A stretch of DNA of 64,000 nt, taken from Phylloscopus collybita (lineage: Eukaryota; Chordata; Aves; Passeriformes; Phylloscopidae). Made by a program: the position numbers and the translations under genes. Shown one piece after another: positions 34,905 through 46,900 of this stretch. Under the pieces are notes generated by a model, which did not search any database, was not told the origin of the DNA, and saw only the letters and a list, made by a program, of their open reading frames with translations. Within the stretch, counting starts at the first letter, position 1. Every line of letters begins with the position of its first letter. Location: positions 20,813,001 to 20,877,000 of the forward strand of contig JAJNNQ010000018.1 of NCBI GenBank assembly GCA_027886175.1, written 5' to 3'.

Positions 34905-37900
34905 GTAAGGACCGGGTCGGGGGGCGAGGGGGGCCCCGGGGGCAGCGCGGGCGGAGGTGGCCGGCGGGGCCCGCCGCCCCCTCCCCCGCACTCCCTTCCC
35001 TCCCGCCGCCCGCCTCGGGCGGTCCCGGCCCCCAGGCGGGCAGGGGCGGCGGGGGGCGCGGGGCAGCCTCGCCCCCGCGGCGGCAGCCAACTTGTGGCGC
35101 CCGGCGGCGGGGCGAGAGAGGCGGCGGGAGCGGAGCGGTGGGGGCGCGGGGCGGCGGCCCGGGGGCGGCCCCGCGGGGAGGCCGGGGGTCCGGCGGGGAA
35201 GGGAAGGAAGGGCCGTCGGGCGGGGGGCGCCGCCGCCGCCGGCGGGAGGCGCCCGGGGAAGGGGCGAGAGCTGGAAGAGCGCGAGCGCTAACGCCCGCCC
35301 CGAGACGAGGGGAAGGGGCGCCCGAGCCAGGTTTCGGTTTTGCGGTGTCGGGGAAGCCCGCCTGGGCTCCGCTGGAGCCATTTTATGTTGCTTTGTAAGA
35401 AGGAGACGATGGTTGAAAAGCACTTATCCCAGTCCGGCCGGATCGGCTAAGCCGAGCGAAAGCCCTCAACTCTGGCCAGCGAGGCAGTATTTATTTTAAA
35501 AAGAGAGAAATTAAAAAAAAAAGAAAAAAAGAAAAAAAAAAAAAAAGAGAAAACCCCAAATCTCTCTCCCGTTCCCTTCTCGTGCTTTCTGCACCTTGGC
35601 GGGTGGCTCGCTGCTGCACTTGTACTCACAGAGGTTTGCAACAAGCAGTCACACAGACCTGCGCTGCCACCGAGCCCCCCCAGCCGCCGCTCCGCTCCCC
35701 GGCGCGCCCCCGGCCGCGACCCCCGCCCCGAAGCGCTGGAGGAGACAAACCCGGCGTCCCGGCGGTGGGCTCGGCCCCCTTGTTTGTGGCTCTCAGATCC
35801 ATCATGGCTTCCCCCTGCCTTTCTGCCTCCCTGCTCCTTGTGTTCCTCCTCCCTGTGGCTGCCCTGTTTATATAGCGCTATTGCCGCTCTCTAATATAGA
35901 CTCTGCTAGGATGGGAAGGTGCTTTCCAGCCCCACGTCACCGCCTCTCCATTTAAACACCACATCAGCCTTTAAATAGGGAGCGAGCCGCGGAGCGCGGG
36001 CTGGGAGGTGCATGCGTCCGCGGCGGAGGCTGGGAGACGGGCGGCTTGTCCCTCGGATCCCGACCGGCCTTGCCCACCGGTTTCTCTTCCGTCCAGGCCG
36101 TCGGTCCCCGTCGCCACTGAGCTGCGGAGCGGTGGTGCTTTGTGGGGGCGAGGGTGTCTCCTAGCCCGTGTAAATGGGGTTTCCTTTGCTTCTACGCGTT
36201 GCACAAAGACAGATTTCATCTGTTCCTGCATTTGAATCTGTTTTACTTTTTCCTTTCTTTTTTTTTTTAATTTTTAGTTGGTTTTGTTTTTTTTTTTTAT
36301 TTTTATTTTTCTTGGTTGGTCTTGGGTTTTGCTGTGGGGATTTTTGTTTGTTTAGGGTTTGGGGTTTTCTTGTCCTTGGCGTACAGCTTGCACACGTTCC
36401 TGTGCTCCTGTAAAGTCTTCAAAGTAGCTTTTCTGCTGCTTGAGGAAAGAAGTGTTTAAACGGTTCTTGCCCAGTGTATCAAGGAGAGTTGTGGTATTTA
36501 TTTTATGGCACTTTGCCAAGGTCTGACCGCAGCTGTCTCCCCAAAAGTGAAGTTAATATTAAAGTGTTATGCATGGATCATGGGCTGCAGATGCTGCTCA
36601 ATGATTTACGTGTGTTTCTGGTGCCTAAAGTGTACAAATATTTTATTGCAGTCCAGGCAGAGCAGTGGTTTTAGAATTTTCACTGTTTAGTTTCATTACA
36701 GTATTCAGTATGCTGCAGAATATACAAAAGAAAATGTAAAGTGTCTTAGTTTTCATTTCCTAATCTGAAATGTTAGAGACCTGCTTGTGAGTTAGGTTTG
36801 TGCAATTGCAAGGAAACATCTTTGAGTTGGTATTTTGTCAGCTTTTTACCAGAAAATTTTAGGAAAGTAGTCAGCTGTTACACAGAGGGCACTTACTCAG
36901 CAGGATGCATATTGAATGTGATTTGAATCTTAGTTGTCCTGTTTATAAACTTCTTGATTTGTGTTTCTATTGTAGGAAAAGTTTTTATTTCTGTGTAGTA
37001 AATTAGAGGTTTGGCTTTTCTTTCTTGACCAAGGTAGTACTGAATAGCAAAAAATACGTATGTTGAATAATCTCCAGGGGACTTGTAAATATTTTTGACT
37101 CAACAATTTACTAAGACTTGTTTTCTTTCACTCTATTTCTGTACTGGAAGTTCTTTTGAAAGGTGTCAATGTTTGGAATAGTAAAAACCAAGCTTAAAAT
37201 GAGCCTGCTTCAGATAGGTATGCTTTAGGTTAATTTTCAATTAAGTAGTAAAATCTTAAAATTTTGTCAAATTGGGTCCCTCATTCAGTAGTAAGAAATA
37301 CATGGCTTACCCAAGAGTTGCGAAGATGTGTAGGAAGGAACACTTTGAAATGCTACAACCACGTGAGTTTAGGAAGCTGGTCTTGGAGCCTAATGTGTCA
37401 GTGGCATCCCGTCAGCATCTGATCAAATCTGAATTGCTAGAAATCTGTTCTCTGTAATAAAGGACAAATATTAGATGTTAAGTGTTATATATAATGTAAG
37501 ATTTTAGGGGTGATAAAGGTGACTGACTTGTAAAAGTCCACGACAATATAAAAAAGCTCAAATTGTAACGCTTTCAATGTAGATTATGTATGTTACTTTT
37601 TTTAAGCATATCTTTGAAGTAATTGTGACTAGAAGTCCTTTACACTGTGCTCTTCTGGCTCCATGTCACTGGCTTACAGTGCGAACTGCATGGATGGGAG
37701 AAAGATCAGCAATGTTTCTGGGAGAGCTGCAGAAGCAACCAGGGACAAACTGTTGTCAAATGTACAAAGCATGCTGTGGTCTCTCCATAACGTATTGGTT
37801 ATTGGAAACCCAAATTGCTGAAATCCCAAGTGTTGTATTGTGATAATAATTACTGAGTATTGCAGTTTTTGTACCCTTGAAGCGGAAGGAATGTAGGAAG

Positions 37901-40900
37901 TGTAAGCCCCCAAAGGCAAGTGGCATTTCTTAAAATAGCTTGCTGGTTGCTCCTGGATTTGGAGCGTCTGTGTAGCTGTGTCACCATACTTACAGGTTTC
38001 CTTTTCAAGATGCACAGAGAAAGTAAAATATAATCATTCCCTTGTGTTCCTGGAGGGGGAAATAGTAGATTCCAAATCTCTTCTATGTGTTTGTGGTTGT
38101 ATCTAATAAATCAGGAATTTTAATTGTTGTCTTTAATCTGTATTAAGTGCTTGGAATAGTGTTTATTGAAGAGTGATTTGAGTATTTTGCTCTTAAAAGA
38201 GCTTGACATTTACAGCAATGTACTCTTTATGAGGGAGACACGTTAATATAAACCAGATGAAAGCACAATTATTTTAATAGCAATCTTTAAAGTTTCCACT
38301 TTTTTTCTCATTGCTTCCTCTGACTGAATGCAGCAACTTCCTAGAAAGCCTACTATCCCATCTTTACACTTATTCAGTAATTGTATTACCGTGTTTATTT
38401 TTTGAGTAAGCAGTGTATGCAAATTGTTTTGTCATTCAACTCCAGAGTCTTACATGGCCTATATAAACAGCTTCAGCATCATGTAAATAATGTTTAAAGC
38501 TAACATTTAGTCTGTGTTGAAAACAGTACGATGTGCTTTCTTTTAAAGTCTGGTACTTAAGACTGTTTTGTAAAATTACTGGATATGCATGCCTTTTTTG
38601 TGGTAGGAGAAGAGCATTTTGTGATACTCTTCAGAATTCCACTGTGAGTGTCTCTTAAAGGCATTCCTGCCCCCAGCATGGGGAGATGTTCCACCTGGAC
38701 TGACTGTTCAGTAGGAATGTACAAAAGAGAACTTCAACTGGACAGGGTGTTTCTGAGTAGTATATAAGTGTTTGTAGGTAAAATCAGACAGACACTACTG
38801 TTTCGTTAGAAGCATGCAAATGTTTTCTCTCTTTTCTTTCCCCCAATCACAGAGCCGTGAGTGTATCTTGTGTATTCCTGTGTGGTTAGAACAGTGTCTG
38901 AAAATTCTGACCCATTTTGAGATCCAGTGCACTGTGAGGTTCATGCAGGGGGGTACATGTATGTACAGGCTGCTGGTGGGCTGGTTAACCCACATAGCTC
39001 TCAGCTTGCTCCACCCCTGCAGGACTGTCCTGTTCTGGGCGGCTTACCTGCTTGCTTAGGCTGGTGGAAGTAATGCAGAAGGAGCCTGTGTCAGCAGTGA
39101 CAGAGTTGAATATCTGTGCTCTTAACCTGCCTTTCTGAGGTCTTGCTAAGCTAATGTTGGACACTAGAAACCAGTGTCTGTGTGAATTTGTTTTTTTCTC
39201 TTACCTACCTAGAGAAAAAAGGAAATTCCCTAGCAGACTGTTGGGCTTGGAATCTGTTGTATCCTGAGTGTTGGTATCTTTCTTACAGGGCTTTATAGAC
39301 TCAGAAGATTTTGTGAATAAACCTTACAAAAATACCTGACAGGGGAGGTAGGAGGAAGTAGCTACTGGTAGAAATTATTAGAGACTGTTTGTGTAAAATC
39401 TATTTTATTAGAAAAGTAGGCCTAATAGATAATTTAGGGGAGAGGAAGATTAAAGGAGAAAATGCAACGTCCATCCTGCAGGAATTTGGATTATAATTTG
39501 AGGCATACAGGTAGTTCTTTTGACTTAAATAAAGTAACTTAAAGGCTTGAGGTTAAGCATGTTTATTTGCAGAATGTGGTTTTGGCATTAAGGAACAGAT
39601 GCTTTTAATGTAATAAGGAACAATATATGGAATAGGTTAAATAGTATTTCCGTGCTAGCTGAATCGTATAATCTTCATGCAATTTGTTTGATTATGGAAG
39701 TAATAGGACTTAATGTTATTAAGTAGAATGTCTTCTTGCATCTGTTATGAATTAAGTGGAAAAATAATACTGCTAATGGTGCTTGGTACTTCTGAGTTAC
39801 TACACAGGTTGAAAATACTAGCACCCAGGAGAGGTCTGGCTTTGAAAGTCTGTTTCAATGTTTATAAGCTCAGTTAGTGCAGTATTGCAAACCTGGATAA
39901 GAGAGCATGCACTATGGTATGTTTTGTTTCTTTTGGAGAAGTTGGACGTAGGTGCTGTAAATGTAGTTGTCAAGGATGGCAGGCTTGCTCTGTTACTTGA
40001 ATTTTTAGTGGTTTTGTGTTTTTTGTTGTTGTTGGTTTTTTTCTTTGAAAGACCAGTAACAAAAGGATGTATGATAACATTTCAGCTACTTGATGTGCAG
40101 CAGCATATTTTAAAGCTAAAATGCAATCAATAACATCGAGTGGTATGTTGGGTTTTGTTGGGGTTTTTTGGTTTATTTGGTTATTTTTGCACTTTTTTTT
40201 TTTTTGTGGGGAAGAAATGAGGCAGAGATTGTTAGCATGCCCCAGTGCGGAGGTTTTTTAAGCAGTAAGGGCATAATGCACGAAGCAGCCATCAGACTGG
40301 TTTCTTCCAGGTTCCAGATATGTTCTTTTATTCGCCTGTAATCTTTATGCGTTTCCTTAAGTTTTATTTTCCTTTCCCCCCGCCCCACCCCTACATATAA
40401 AAGTAAAGATATTCAGCTTTTTTTTGTGCTTATTGACCACTCAGATTTTCCTCAGATTAGTAGAACATGGGCTACTAGTCTCCCTACATTATTCCATAAT
40501 TTAGGCATAAAAATTCCGTAACATGTAAAATGCAATTTTTAGCATGTCTGCAACAAATTCAGCACTTCTGGAATGCATTAAGAGAATGTCTGTGCATAAA
40601 ATAAATGTTTCAATGCATTAAGTAAATTTGCGTAGTTCTCACACCTCTAGACTCTGCTTGTGTTGGGTGCAGATTTCCTGTGTGTGTGCGTTGGAAGCAC
40701 AGCCCTCCTGGAGTGCCAAACCCACTGCACTGGTACAGGATGATTATTTTGCATATATACAACATACCTGATGTGTGTGGCATCATTCAGGATTTATTGC
40801 TTAAGGGAGTTAGGCAATGAGCTGAGGAGGAGAATGACAGTTTAGAGCAAGTTGTGGCTACTTTCTGATAGTTTAAAATCGATGTACTCGCAGCCCAAGG

Positions 40901-43900
40901 AGCAGCGTCGGGCAGTGAAGTGTATGTGGTTTGCAGGCTGCAAGACTGATCAACCATAATTTACAACTTGTAGTGCTACCTTGCAATTAGATAGCACAGA
41001 TATTTAAGCCAAAATCCCATTGAGGCTCATACATATGAGGAGAGGTCCTAGCTGTACTATTTAAAAGGTTCAGCATGTGCATCGTACAGTTCTCGTGTGG
41101 TAGTATGAATTAAATTTTGCGCTTTAATTGATAATGTGTTAACATTCTCTGTTTGAATTGTACCTTCGTTTTAAAATTCACAAAGTGGTTGATGTTGGAA
41201 AGGATCTGTAGAGGTCTTCTTGTGACCCCCTTGCGCAAGCAGGGCCTACTCGAGCCCAGGATGATGTCCAAATGGCTTTTGAGTGTCTGCAGGAATGGAG
41301 CCTTCAGAACCTCTTTTGGCAACCTAAAGTGACCTGACAAATCACTTTCTTTGACAGTTTAGGTGTGAAAGCAGTGTAATAATAACAACATATTTTTAGT
41401 ATTTCCCCATAAAAAATTTGAAATGAAAAACCATAAGTGGTGATTGAAAACAGAAGACTGTCTAGCCTAATAACGTGTCTTAAGGAGTTTCTGAAAACAA
41501 ATACATAAGGAAGAACAGGACATTCACATGAATCCTTCCAGTTTTTTGAGCATTTGGGTGTTTTTCATCTCAGGATCATTCTGAGCCATACTTGTTGCCT
41601 GTTGAAATAGTAAGCACTAAGAAGTTTCTTTTCCTGTCTTTAATATACTTTGGAACTTTGAACATTCTTTAATGCACTTTGCACACATCCGGGCATTTTT
41701 GCATGTTTAGGATCTACATTTGCAAGCGGAAAACAAATTGACTGAATGGAAAACAATCTCCTTTTTCTCTGTTTTAAATTGTACACTTCATGGCTTGGTA
41801 ACTCTTGGGCTGTAGTTATGTCACAGAATATCGTGAGCAGTCCCTTCCCTTTTCACCTTGTTTGAGCTGTTCTTCCTTCCTAGATATTTCATTTATACTT
41901 TTGGATATATCAGTCACTCAGAAACATGTGGGTATTCTGAAATGCAGTTTTTTGTGGGGGGAAATTTATTTTAATGTTAAAGTGACAGATTTTTTTTCTC
42001 AAAACAGTGCTGACTAGTTACTGGTTTTTTTTTAAAGCCTAAATTGTACAGGTCTGTAATTGAAGATGTCATTAATGATGTCAGAGAAGTTTTTCTGGAT
42101 GAAGGAGTGGATGAACAAGTTCTCATGGAACTCAAAACAGTAAGTTGAACTTAAAAGTTCTTTTTAATAGACGAATACAGCAGTTAGTTTCCAAATCTGG
42201 CTATTGCTCACAGTAGAAATAGTAATTTTTAGTTAATTAAGCACTGTAATCTGCATATCTGTAACCCCGTATCATTTGAATTGCGCTGTTGTAGAGACAG
42301 ATCTGCTCACCCTGTTATTTTCCCTAATCTGACAGCAGTCATCTGAATGCACTATTACTTTGATCCCCAAAACACTACATCTTTAAAAAAGGGAAAAATA
42401 TGTTTATTTTATAGACAGACAGTTCTTAGTGTTTCTCTGCAGGAAAAATAAAAATGCCTGCACTGCTTGATGTTTTCGTCTTTCTGAGGAGTTGCATTGT
42501 TGGATGCATTGTCAGATTTTTGCATGTATGGTTTGTCGTTTGCAAAAGTGTTGTCATTTGGGGGGTTGGTACGTAATAAATGACACTGTATGCATCACAC
42601 TTGCCTAAAGCTCTGATTCAGAGTCGTTTTCCATGGAGTGGGTTTGAATCAAAGGTCCAAAATAAAGGCAGGATGTTAACTTGAGCTCTAGTGGGTCTCC
42701 TATGGCTTTCTTCAAATTCTTCAGGAGTAAAAAAGCCCTTTAAAGGAGAAGGGAAAAAGCAGGGGAGAAAAAAAAGGCAAAACAAAACAGCAAAAAGAGA
42801 GGAAACTGGGAAAGTAGGTGATTTTTTGTCTCATCTTCTTCAGTGAGCATGGTGTCCCACATACAAAATATTTTTGAAATATTAAAAAATGGATGGAATG
42901 GGAAACAGTTTTTGAATTTGACTAGACAGAAACAGGTGAAGACTTTTCCCATGACCTGTCTTGGTGGAAACACAGTGAGCACTAAAAAAAAGTGCTTTGG
43001 TATTTGTGTCACAGGTGTGTTCTGCAAATGATGTCAGAAAAAATTAATGAGGAAAGGGACAACAAGGAAAATCAAGTATTGAAGAGGAGGGGAGCCCTAA
43101 GCAGATTGTGAAGCTATGAGGCTTGGGTACCTGTAGTCTTTTAGATTTGGATGCATTACAGAATACTTATGTTGCTCTTTGTACAAGAGTTGCTTTTTTG
43201 CATCTCTGTCTGTCCTTTGGAGACATGTCAACTGACATAAAGAACCATAGGGCTGAAGAAGATGAATTTGATACTGTAGTAGAAAACTGTATAAATGATT
43301 GCAGAGTGGCACTATCTTAGGTATACTGGTAGCTTCTGTTGTAGGAGGCAGTAGTCTTTTAGGAACTTATACGGATGAGTTCCAAGAAGAAATGGAGCTG
43401 TAATAATTATTTTTGTGATTAAAGAGGTAAGAGGGAATATAGGGAAAGGGAAAACTTGGAAGTCTTATTTAAAGTTACCAATTTATCTCAATTCGTGCTT
43501 CTATTAGGGTTGTTGTGAATCTTCCACACTTGGAAGAAAGAAAGAATGTTAAAGCTTAATCTTGGACTGACAAAGAATATTTGATTCCTTTTCTTAACTC
43601 TGTGGAGTTATCTTTTGTCTATATCTGCCTGAAGGCTTTTTGGACTTCTTGCACAAATTAAACAGTGAAACTCAGTTTTGGAGTACTGTCATTATATTGT
43701 TACAAATCCTGTAGAGTAAAAATTACACACAGATACTTTTCTTTCCTTTTCCAAACTAGCTGTGGGAGAACAAGCTGATGCAGTCTAAGGCTGTAGATGG
43801 CTTCCATTCAGAAGAGCAGCAGCTTTTATTGCAGGTGCAACAACAGCAACAGCAGCAGCAGCAACAGCAGCATCATCACCACCACCATCATACACCTCAG

Positions 43901-46900
43901 CCGCAGCAAACTGTGCAGCAGCAGTCTCAGCCACAACAGGTCCTTATTCCAGCATCTCAGCAAGGTCAGACTTGATCTCTAAACACTCTGGCAAAACACT
44001 CTGAAGTTAGTCCAGCTTCTTCACATATTCTAAATCTAGGGCAGGATGCTTGTCTGATGGTTAACTTTCTGTCTTTCTACTTGGCTTCTATTCACTGGGT
44101 CAAGAAGGCTGTCTCGGTGAAAAGTGTTTCGGTATTTAAGTCATATTCTTTGGAAGATTTTGAAAAAGCTGAATTCTTCTCTTATCACATAACATGCTTT
44201 CAGAATGCTCAACTTTCAAATTCCATTAGCAGCTCTAAGTTCAAGCCAAGACACACAGGCAGTTGACAGTTTAGTCACAAAGTGGTAATGTCATTAGGAG
44301 TAAATTATTTCAAAAAACCATTTTTGGTTAGCATAACTCAGTGCTAGGACATGAAGAACACTTGCATAATAGTCTGAGTATATGTAGGTATTTTCTTGCT
44401 CTTAAAAGATTGCATGCTGTGTAGATGTGGATGTCCAAGGTATATTTTAACTAGGTGTAACATTGTTTTTTGTAATAACTGTCTTATGTATTCATTAATA
44501 ATTTAATGAAATTTCTTTTCAGCAGTTAGAATTTCATTTGAAAACTGAGATAACTACTGCTGGATTTTAATGCACGTATGCCGAGTAAACATATCTGCCA
44601 CCTATTAAAGGCCTGAGTTTTCAGTGTATTAAATTTTGTGACATAAAATATTTATCTGTAGTAGTCACATAGTTCAGTTTTCTTCTCCGATTTCATGAAT
44701 CAGGGAACCTGTGTTGTTGTAGGCACGAAAGATAGATATGAGTTGATATCTCATTGTCTCCCCCCAAAACCCAACTACCACATATTCAACACAGCATAGG
44801 AGTAATGTGACTAGTTTTCCATGGTGTCTTTTTGGTTGTTTCTATTTGTGGTTGGTTTGGGGCACTGTTTTGACAGGGAGGAAAAGATGGGTGTTGGTTG
44901 CTTGTTTTCTTCTTATAGTACTTTTTATTTTGGCTAGACATAAATGAGTTTTGTGTGCTGGGATAAAACTAATTTTGAGACGAAAGCCTCTTCATAAACG
45001 CGGCGGCTGCAGAGGCTGGGGGCCTCCGCGGGGGCGGCCGCTCACCGCGCCCTCTGGCGGCCCCTTGGCGGAGCAGCCGCGACTCCGCTGGCCCGCCTTC
45101 CCTGCGCTGGAACATGGAGGTTGTTCCCTGTGCTCCCACGGTAGGCAAGATCCTGCCCATGGGAACGCGTTAAAGGTGATTTATTGTTGCCCAGTGTTGT
45201 GGTTTACGATTAAATGACAACACGGAGACTAAATTATATTAGGATATCAGAGATGGAGTTTTATGAATTACTTGACTTCCCTGTTCTGTGGTGGTGATGG
45301 TATAGTAGTTCCTCACGTGACCGGCTGCACTCCTAGGGAGGGATCAGGATGATCAACATGGTGGTTCCTGCTGTCCTTCCTGTGGTCCTGGCACAGATTC
45401 ACGAGATTACCTTAATCTTTTGCCATCCTTCATTTCCCTGAAAGTTAGAGATTCCCTCAGATCTCTGTACAGGTTGTGAGGCTTCCTTACCCCTCTTTTC
45501 CAGAAACTCTTATTCCTTATATTCTTAAGTGTCATTTGTTTAAAGGATTGAATGGAGAGTAGTTTGTCAGTGATTAATTAATTCAAATTGCTCTGTCACT
45601 TTCAAATTTACTGTCACTGATAATAGCAGTGGCAACTTGCTTGTTCCATAGACTTGGATATATGCACTTCCAGGTGATCAACAAGTTGTTGGTATAGTTT
45701 AGTTGTCTCTTTCCTTTAGTGCACCAAAACTGCTTTGTTGTGTGGGAGAGGTGGTTTATCACATTTTGTCTGCTTCTGCTGCGTTAGAAAGACAGTGAAG
45801 ATCATGAGCTTACAGCTATGCTGACTATGCATAGTTCAGGCTAACTGTAGCATCCTGTTACTCTTCATCTTGGAATAATCCTTGCTTAAGTCTGTTTTAA
45901 GAGTTAACTGTTTTTGTTTTTGAAGAGCTCTGATATTGGGCATCATAAATTTTACCAGCATTTCACTAATACCTTTAATTTCAGAAATACATTTTCCGTC
46001 TTGCTTTATCTAAATTCAGAATAGGTAACTGGAGCCCTTGAAATAAGATCTGTAAAGGCAAAGTAGTCATATCACCCCTCAGAGCTGCTGTTAAATATTG
46101 TCTTGAGAGTAAAACTTACTAAGACCAGAGACTGCTTAGTATTTGCTTTTGTGATGAAGCTCAGCTGATATTTAGGTGATATTCTTTCTAAGTTACTCTT
46201 GCTTGGATGTTATTTGGGCAGATGGTGTATTTTTTGTTAAATGCTGTTTTTTTTTCTTTCTAGCACCTCAGCAGCAAGTTATTGTGCCAGATTCCAAGCT
46301 GATACCACATATGAATGCATCAGGCATGGTAAGAGAAGTTCATATAGGCTTACACTGTCATTATGTAAATTGTTTTGATTAAATTGTAAATACAAATTTG
46401 TATTAGTCATCAGATGCTTAAAAATAATTTAGAACACACTGTAAATGTATCTGCCACCTTTCTGAGTTTTGCTGCTGCACTTAGAGTCTAGGAACAGTAA
46501 TTTATAACTTCAGTTCTGCTAAGAAATCTGGGACTTACTTTGATTCTCTGCTTAAATATGTTTAACCAAAATATTTTTTTAAATCAGAAATTGGAATACT
46601 GCTGGTATGAATCTCCATGATGATATGCTCCGATACCAATACACCCCTGTTAAATGATGCAAGCATAATGTGTTTGCTAGATGCAGGAAAAAGCATTAAA
46701 TACGCTGAAACTTTATGTTGAAATTTATGTTGAATGAGAGATGATTTAGCATTTCACATAGATCTTTGCTGGTCACATTAATTTGATTCATTAATTATGT
46801 AACAGCATACAGAGCTGAGTCGGGTCGTTTACAGTTTTATTGCACTCTGTATCTTTAGGGGTTACTATTGCTTATCTTACCTTGCTTTAAAGGCTCTGGC

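Larger units (their letters stand above)
34380..36200 (+). promoter_or_regulatory. GTF2A1: CpG island of the GTF2A1 promoter, exon 1 and 5' intron 1
   Basis: Very GC-rich and CpG-dense sequence with many CGG, GCGC and CCGC blocks, in sharp contrast to its flanks. It spans the core promoter, 5' UTR, first coding exon and about 1.3 kb of intron 1. Long G runs at 34910-35270 could form G-quadruplexes. Long open frames here on both strands reflect the lack of AT-rich stop codons. An A-rich tract interrupts the island at about 35511-35552. Confidence 0.9.
34905..42037 (+). other. GTF2A1: GTF2A1 intron 1
   Basis: 7.1 kb. The first 1.3 kb belongs to the CpG island and contains antisense and sense TATA-like elements at 35867-35874 and about 35966. 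The rest is AT-rich with T-rich tracts (about 36250-36310 and 40139-40212) and one antisense CR1 fragment (about 41165-41340). No exon is recognised. A possible nested hairpin lies at 38589-38664. Confidence 0.85.
43965..46263 (+). other. GTF2A1: GTF2A1 intron 3
   Basis: GTCAGA donor, TTTTTTCTTTCTAG acceptor. AT-rich except for a compact GC-rich, CpG-dense islet at about 44990-45165, described separately, with possibly foreign sequence continuing to about 45410. Confidence 0.85.

Noticed and set aside
34815..35499. Frames of 147-202 codons in the CpG island
   Set aside because: GC-rich DNA lacks stop codons by composition. The + strand frame is read-through of GTF2A1 exon 1 into intron 1, and its first codon is TTG, not ATG.
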